Shown: positions 52,501 to 61,500 of the stretch, piece by piece
Layout: each line of letters begins with the position of its first letter
Position numbering within the stretch: position 1 is the first letter of the stretch
DNA from: Beroe forskalii
Lineage: Eukaryota > Ctenophora > Nuda > Beroida > Beroidae
DNA: 64,000 nucleotides
NCBI GenBank assembly: GCA_011033025.1
Contig: WFMF01000510.1
Coordinates: forward strand, 55,125 to 119,124
Direction: 5' to 3'
Notes under the pieces: generated by a model
Told to the model about the DNA's origin: nothing
Databases searched by the model: none
The model's input: the letters and a program-made list of their open reading frames with translations, nothing else
Program-made: the position numbers and the translations under genes

Positions 52501-55500
52501 CTCCCACAATCTATTCAATCAATATATCGTACTTGTTCCAGCAACACCCTTCCGCAACCTCCATCCGATCCTAAACTTCCGGAGAGGAAGGATTTTCAGT
52601 TTGTTCTGTCCAGGATAAACATAGCTGCTGCAGTTGCATATGTAATGCGTGCATTTTGGCATGGAATTTGAGTCCGGACATTAAATTGGTCTGCGGCTGG
52701 CAATCCCAGTGTATATTTTATATGTGCACTGAAATAATTCCCGTCTATTTTGCAGATTGCATCGGCAGTGACGAAATTCCGTTCAACGTTTCCCGAAAAG
52801 CTGACTTCGCTAACTGTAATCTGGTGGAGGGGTCTATCATCATCAACGCAGACAGTTGGACCGGCCCAGACGCCATCACGGCTGTGGATCTCGAGGTACC
52901 AAAAACACATTCCAGAGTTTTATAATCTGTGATTTGTTGCTATGACGTCATTATCTTGGGTCAAAATGGTACGTTTTTGACGTTCAACCGCCTACGGTTT
53001 TGTGCATCCCAGTTTGAACATCGTGCAATGTTCGAATACTATGATAATTTTAGAGGAAGAATAGTTATCTCTTCTGGACAACATATATAATTTGAGAGCT
53101 CGTGTGGTCCTCCCTACAACACATTACACTATACCTCGTCAAGTTATCTTGAGAGAGGGATGGAGAATGTAATGCTCACGTTATCTATGACGAGTGATTT
53201 GGTGATAGCTCAATACATACATACATACACACGCAGTGTTGACACCTCTCCGGAGAGAGAGAGTTAGACCGCATGTTCCTGTCAACAGATCCCAGCTCAC
53301 CCCACCACTGACCCAGGAAGTGACCGTATAGTCCGGGTCGTGCTCGAGTGTCGAGCAGCGGGTGCTGACGTCATTATCAGGGTTTAGAGTGGGGAGTTGG
53401 TGATGTTAACCTGTGTTTGACTATGTTCGCAGCCTTCGCGTAATTTGTTTTTATATATACGCTCCATGTCAAGAGCGGCTTTTCCGTGGTTTTGCATTAC
53501 ACGAGAGAGACGTACATGGCAGGCATCAGATTGTTATATGGCTGAGTTATTTTGGAGAATGTCGAGAGCGCTGAGCTGATATATATATATACTCGAGCAG
53601 GAATTCGGCGCAGGAATGTTAATTATCTGGCATTAATAATTATAGGTAATAATCAAAACAGAGAATTCCTGACCAAGTTGTTGAACGGTGGTAGTGGTTT
53701 AGCGCCATAGAATATATATAGGAAGGTATTTCTGGAACGAGCCGAAGGAATTCCTTACGAACTGTGCAGGAATTCTGAATGGTAGCTGTGTCGAGTGTCA
53801 TGGATATATCAGGGCTTAGAATTCTCAATTACTCCTATTCTTCGTACGCTACTTTCCTTCCTGCTTACCAAGGAATGTGGTAATTAAGTAATTAGGCGGT
53901 ATGCTAATAATTTCATGGTATATTTCAGGCATTGGATGAAATAACCAACATAACGGGAAGGTTGGTGATAGTGGATTCCCCTGATCCGTCCTTTACCAAT
54001 TTGGACATGTTCAGACGACTTGAGGTTGTGGGGGGACACAAGAAAAGTAAACGAGGTATGAATACATGACTGGTTTCTGTTTCACTTTGAGACGGAAAAT
54101 GGAATGCTTGATGTTGAGATTCTGGGATGTTTTCGATTCTAATCATTTGATGAATTCCAATTCCTAACAATAAAAGATACTTATCTCATTGCAGCTGTTG
54201 ATGACTTCGCCATTGAGATCGCTAACAACACAGCTCTGGAAACAGCTGAGCTGGTTGCCCTGAAAGAAGTGGGAGGCCCCATGAAGTTAGCCGGGGATAG
54301 TCTCTGTTATGTGGACAGGGTCGACTGGGCTGCCCGAATAGATGGACTCCAGGTCAGTATCTTGACATGTATCTTGATTCTTAGATGGCAGATTATAATT
54401 TCTTACGAATCCAGCTGCAGATCATTGCCTTGATTCCGAATTATTATTACAGCAGAATGCCGTTATTTGTTACAGCTTATGACATGTATATTCTCTAGTA
54501 TATATCTGGTTGTGATGATAGGAGGAATCGAAACATATATATGAGGACTCTGCAAAGTGCAGCTGGAACGAGCTGCAAAGCTTGCAGGAACACGTGTTTT
54601 AAAAGCACTTCACACGTCTATTTGAGGGGAAATTACGACATATTACTCTAGTAATAAATATACAGTTTCCATGCCTCTGATCCTACTCGTGTGATGGTAA
54701 ACTTTTATTGCAGACTCCATAGGGCGCCACCGAGGGCTTTGAAATAGAAATTTGTATAAATTAGAATAAATTTTATAATAAGTGATGAGATTTGCATCAA
54801 TAATTTAGCCGCTCCAATTGTGAAATTCGAATGCCCTTGAATTAACCGTCCGTATTATCAATCCCTAGTAGAGTGATTCCTTCAGTAATGCTCCATACTG
54901 ATTACTGACATCAATAAAAGTTCTAAGGTGCATAAGAATGGACCCTCCGTAGAATGAACTCTCCGGAGAATGAACTCGCACCTTAATTACAGCCTTAATC
55001 CTCACCCTCTTACCGCTTCCCTCATCGCTCATGGAATCATTGCCAAACCTTATTTATCTTCCGCCTCACTGAGAAGAACCACATGTTATCTATTCTATCC
55101 GTCCCAGCCGACAGTGGACGTTTCCTCAGCGTCCTGTACTGAGAAGGACTAAATCTAACCTATTCCGTCCCAGGCTACAGTGGACGTGTCCTCAGCGTCC
55201 TGTACTGAGAAGGACTAAATCTAACCTATTCCGTCCCAGGCTACAGTGGACGTGTCCTCTGCGTCCTGTGCTGAGAAGGACTAAATCTAACCTATTCCGT
55301 CCCAGGCTACAGTGGACGTGACGTCCGTGTCCTGCGCTGAGAAGGACTAAATCTAACCTATTCCGTCCCAGGCTACAGTGGACGTGTCCTCCGCGTCCTG
55401 TGCTGAGAAGGACTAAATCTAACCTATTCCGTCCCAGGCTACAGTGGACGTGTCCTCTGCGTCCTGTGCTGAGAAGGACTAAATCTAACCTATTCCGTCC

Positions 55501-58500
55501 CAGGCTACAGTGGACGTGTCCTCCGCGTCCTGTGCTGAGAAGGACTAAATCTAACCTATTCCGTCCCAGGCTACAGTGGACGTGTCCTCTGCGTCCTGTG
55601 CTGAGAAGGACTAAATCTAACCTATTCCGTCCCAGGCTACAGTGGACGTGTCCTCTACGTCCTGCGCTGAGAAGGACTAAATCTAACCTATTCCGTCCCA
55701 GGCTACAGTGGACGTGTCCTCCGCGTCCTGTGCTGAGAAGGACTAAATCTAACCTATTCCGTCCCAGGCTACAGTGGACGTGTCCTCTGCGTCCTGTGCT
55801 GAGAAGGACTAAATCTAACCTATTCCGTCCCAGGCTACAGTGGACGTGTCCTCCGCGTCCTGTGCTGAGAAGGACTAAATCTAACCTATTCCGTCCCAGG
55901 CTACAGTGGACGTGTCCTCTGCGTCCTGTGCTGAGAAGGACTAAATCTAACCTATTCCGTCCCAGGCTACAGTGGACGTGTCCTCCGCGTCCTGCGCTGA
56001 GAAGTGCTAAATCTAACCTATTCCGTCCCAGGCTACAGTGGACGTGTCCTCTACGTCCTGTGCTGAGAAGGACTAAATCTAACCTATTCCGTCCCAGGCT
56101 ACAGTGGACGTGTCCTCTGCGTCCTGTGCTGAGAAGGAATAAATCTAACCTATTCCGTCCCAGGCTACAGTGGATGTAACGTCTGCGTCCTGCGCTGAGA
56201 AGGACTAAATCTAACCTATTCCGTCCCAGGCTACAGTGGACGTTTCCTCTACGTCCTGCGCTGAGAAGGACTAAATCTAACCTATTCCGTCCCAGGCTAC
56301 AGTGGACGTGTCCTCTACGTCCTGCGCTGAGAAGGACTAAATCTAACCTATTCTGTCCCAGGCTACAGTGGATGTAACGTCCGCGTCCTGCGCTGAGAAG
56401 TGCTAAATCTAACCTATTCCGTCCCAGGCTACAGTGGACGTGTCCTCTACGTCCTGTGCTGACAAGGACTAACCTATTCCGTCCCAGGCTACAGTGGACG
56501 TGTCCTCTACGTCCTGTGCTGACAAGGACTAACCTATTCCGTCCCAGGCTACAGTGGACGTGTCCTCTACGTCATGTGCTGAGAAGGACTAAATCTAACC
56601 TATTCTGTCCCAGGCTACAGTGGATGTAACGTCCGCGTCCTGCGCTGAGAAGTGCTAAATCTAACCTATTCCGTCCCAGGCTACAGTGGACGTTTCCTCT
56701 GCGCCCTGTGCTGAGAAGGACTAAATCTAGCCTATTCCGTCCCAGGCTACAGTGGACGTTTCCTCTGCGTCCTGTGCTGAGAAGGACTAGATCTAACCTA
56801 TTCCGTCCCAGGCTACAGTGGACGTGTCCTCTGCGTCCTGCGCTGAGAAGCAGTGTAACGAGCAGTGTAATCAGGAGGACGGGTGTCTGGGGCCGGGTAA
56901 CGATGCCTGTGTCTCCTGCAAGAACAAGGAATTCGAGGGAACGTGTCTAGCTACTTGTCAGGGGTATGATATCGCATTTATTTGACGTAAAAGTTCTTGC
57001 TTTTGAATCTTAATGAAAATTCTGAATTGAGAATAGTTCATTTTTATCTCATGACACATAGCTTTGAATTATCCCTCGTATCAACGGAAAACTACTTCAC
57101 TCATACCCTTTACCCAATACCCATCTCTACTCGCACATAATCTCAGAGCGTCGTACGATGCACGGGACGGCACTAACGTGTGCAAGCCATGCCACGAGAA
57201 CTGTAACACCTGCACGGGAGGAACTAACCAGGACTGCACGGACTGTAAGTAAGGGGGAAGTAAAAACTGTAAGTAAGGGGGAAGTAGAAACTTTGTATAA
57301 TGTGGCTCTCTTGTACTCTCAACCAGTATATCGAAAAGTAGGTAGTTGTACGGTTATTTTACAAGTACGTGAGTACGTTTTAAAAGTGGGAGGAGGATCG
57401 TTGGGCGCCCATAAAACGACGTTTAACTCTGCCTAAGCCGGTCGTGACTCAATAACAACAGAATGGAGGTAAGCCCGGGATCACGTAGCTAGAACTTAAC
57501 TATTGAAGAAGACTTCCTATCACCTGAAGTCTTTCCGAGTTCTAACACTAGTCAGAGACTCTCTTCTGGATGGCATGGTGGCTCAACTCAAGGGTAGTGT
57601 GCCTGTGTGACTCAAAGACCTGGTTCGCCAATATTTGTTTTATCAGTTAAAAGTACGTCAGAACGTGTACTGACTACGTACTTCTCAGGTAAGTACGTAT
57701 ACGACAGGGCTGCGTGTGTGCGGCAGTGCACTAAGGAGCACACGTATGTGAAGGACAAGCACTGCATCGACTGTGATCCGGCGTGTAAGGAGGGCTGTTC
57801 AGGGGGAGGCAACTACCTTGGAGTCGGAGGTGAGTTTTATACAAAGTGTGTACATTTATACAGAGTACAATATGAACAATGTGAATAGTGTGTACAGTGT
57901 ATGTACAGTGTACATTGTGATAGAGTGTACCGTACTCACAGGTACACTTACACTTACACAAATACACTTAGTTGTTACATCCATTGTGTCTTTTACACGC
58001 AATTGATGTTGTGAAATCATTCGATAATGTTTCCGATGATACTGAATTGTTGAATTGAAATTTACAAACATCCTTGATTTCAGATCATGTACTGATGACT
58101 CTGTCACACTAGTGTTAGTTTCCAAGCTGTCCTTTTCATGCTAACCGCTAACTAAAATCAAAATAAACCTTTATCACTTGATAATGTGATAATTATTTGA
58201 AAAAATATATAATCGATAAGAATCACTGTCTGCTACTCTCTGTTTCGCTGTCTGCTAAGTTTAGACCATGTCAAACTGTCTTCAGTTTTTCTGAATGAGG
58301 CTAGTTACAAACCGTGTATTGCGACCATTACTTGGAATTGTAAATTCAGATCATAGTAGATTTCAGATCATACTCGATAACGGATCATCCTCGCTTTCAG
58401 ATCATACTCGCTAACGGTTCATATATTCGATTTATCCGATCATAAAATATCGTCAATTACCATTCGAATATAATCCTTGAAACTTACCCCCCTGCGCAGG

Positions 58501-61500
58501 ATGTAACACGTGTCGTATCTACGACAACACGACGGTAGCGTCGCACGTGCAAGTGTGCGTGTACAAGTGTCCAGATCGGAGCTACAAGAGGATAAAGGAA
58601 GATTTCAAGGAGATCTGTCTACCTTGTCATCCCCAGTGTGCTGAGTGCGAGTATAAGGTACGTGCCATCCTCAGTGTGCTGAGTGCGAGTATAAGGTGAG
58701 GATGTGGTTTGTAAACGTTAGTTATTGTTTAACTGTGGCACCACTCCAATGCGCATGTTTGTAACTAAAATTTTGACTAAAATTATGGCTATTTGTAGGC
58801 CAGGAGTGCGAGACATTGTATCTGATTCGTTGGTTAATATGGTGTCCACAATACGTGTTTATGTTTTTTGTAAATTCTCTTTCCCTTTCGGTTTCCTCGG
58901 AAAAGCTTTCTATCCCTAACCCCCCCCCCTTCCCAGTACGCGTCAACGTGTGAGCGGTGTATAAACGTGAAGCAGGACGGCAAATGCCAACAGGAGTGTG
59001 ACCCTGGCTTCTATCCCTCCCCGGATAACATCTGTCTGCGGTGCCACAAGGACTGCGCCACCTGCAGCGGACCCGACAACTCCTCCTGTACCACGTGCAA
59101 TAACTTCGAGCTGCCCACGCCCGAGATCAGGGAGACGCGCACGTGCGTGTCAGAGTGTCCGGAGCACTACGCCGCGCAGAAGAGCACGCACGTGGGCGAT
59201 AAGGTGATGAAGGTGTGCGCCGAGACGTGCGATGATACGACCGTCAGGAGGGACGAGGATTACTGTCAGTTCATTGAGGGGAGAGGAGCGTAAGTAGGAA
59301 GTAGTTTAAATCCGGGATGTTCGTGTAGTTTTAATTGAAGTTACTGATAACTATTGCGAAAACAGCAGTCGGCGTATAAGCTTACATCCTAATGATCCTG
59401 AAATCGCCGTGACATTGACAATCAGCGCGCGAGTTAGCAGTCAACTCGCGCGCTGATTGGTGAAATGTTGTTCGATATAGGGCCCATATCTTGAGATGTA
59501 ATGCCGACATGACGTTAGACAAGATCCCAACATGACGTTAGATCCCTCAGCCCCACGTCCGCACCGCGGGAGGACACGGTAGCTGTGACGATTGCAGTGG
59601 GTATCTCCATCGTCATACTCCTTCTTATTGTGGGGATAGTGTGTTGGAAGAGGATAAAACAGGGCAAGAAGAAGAGGGCTAACATGATCAAATACGCACA
59701 GGTGAGAGAGGAACATGTGCAGCGTGCACTGTGCAGCATTTGCTGTTTTTTTTTCAGTTTCTAAACCCCAGAAACTCATATCCAGAAACATCAGTATCTG
59801 GGGGTTTCCAGCTCATATCAGTTTCTTAACCTCAGAAACAACTTATATCGAGAAACCTCAGTTTCTGGGGTTTCCATAAATTTGCAAATAAAATGTTAAG
59901 CGATATCCTGCACCGCTAACTTGCAGCTCTTCAAATCGCTCATCAACGTTTCGCTACCTTGATTCATACTAACTCCTCCCTCTTCTCCTCTCGTAGCGGA
60001 TGCACGACAACATCAACCCTATCTACGAGCCTGTGGTACAGGATGACACCACCTACTACCCTAAGAACGACGGAGAACTCCTCATAGTTACAGAGAACTC
60101 CCTCGAGATAGGGGATGTCTTAGGTAAATTCACATTAAAGTTGACATTTTGTGGTGGGAAAGTCTAAAGTGAAAAGAGATTTAGTTTTTTAAGATGATGT
60201 CACCATTTAAAAAATTTATTCCGTAAGAATTATGTCCCTCTTATCCCACTCAATAATTCCAAATATTTCCCCTCTGATACCCCCCCCCCCCCTATATATC
60301 ACCTCTTAGGAAGCGGAGCGTTTGGCAAGGTATACGAGGGCCGGTGGCATCCCCCTGAAACTCTCAACGACACTGGTCTAGGTCTACGAGTAGCTATCAA
60401 GATCCTCAAAGATTCAGGAGACCCAGAGAGCACTCGAGAATTCTTTGACGAAGGTTTCGTATAATTTTGTTTCATGAATCGTTGAAATTGGCTTGATAAC
60501 CTAATTGGAGAATGAAGAATTGATCTTTCGATGTACCCTGGTCATTATTGAAATTTCGCATTATAATATAAGTCGGCATTCCTTCAGATAAGTCGATTAG
60601 GGCTTTGGCGTTGACTATAGTTCTGACCTTCAATTCTTTGACGAAGCGGTTGTGATGGGTAAGCTTGACCACAAACATCTGGTGCGAGTGTTAGGGCTGT
60701 GTGCCAGCAAGATGATGCTGGTTACTCAACTCATGCCTCTCGGATCCCTTCTAGACTACGTCCGTAAATCAAATTCAGATCATGCTTTTTTTAAATTTCT
60801 CTGCAGTTTCGCATATCGACATCCCAGCTAGTCCCTTAGATACCGATAAGATGTATCTGTCATTCTTCATTAATATTCCCTACTCACAACTCAAAATCTT
60901 ATATTCTTACCATCCCAAGCCATCCTATTTATTGAGCACATCCCACATTTACCTCTCACATATTGTTCTAACACAATATGGATCTGGCTGGATATTTTGC
61001 TGGTCCACCCCCACCCTCTTTAGTAATTGTAGCATATCCCCTTAGTAATAGTCACACATCCCAGGTCCGTAAGTACAAGACCTCGATCACAGCTCACCAT
61101 CTCCTGACGTACGGACACCAGATAGCCAAGGGGATGGCGTATCTGGAGGAAAACAACGTGGTTCACAGGGATCTAGCCGCCAGGAACGTCCTAGGTGAGT
61201 CCAGTTGCTTGGTTTCCTGCTTGTCACACAGATATTTGGTGATCACAGTTGTTGAATGCTGATTGATCTACCAATTGGTTTCCCAGTAGACCAAAGCTAC
61301 TTGTCACGATCAACTTCTGAAATCAAGGAGAGATCTTCTAATAAAGCAATTAGCGGCCCAACCGTCATCCATTGATACCTAGCTGAAGACGATAATCACA
61401 AGATTTTCGAAAGCTCATGATTTTAAGACTTTTCGGATACTTTTAACGTTTTCAGCTAACTCCTTATTTCCTTAACACCTACTTACACCAAATCAATCCT

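Noticed and set aside
55400-56179. 259-aa plus-strand open frame with a 22-residue period
   Set aside because: It is the 66-bp intronic array read in a frame other than that of exon 9; no gene signal apart from periodicity.
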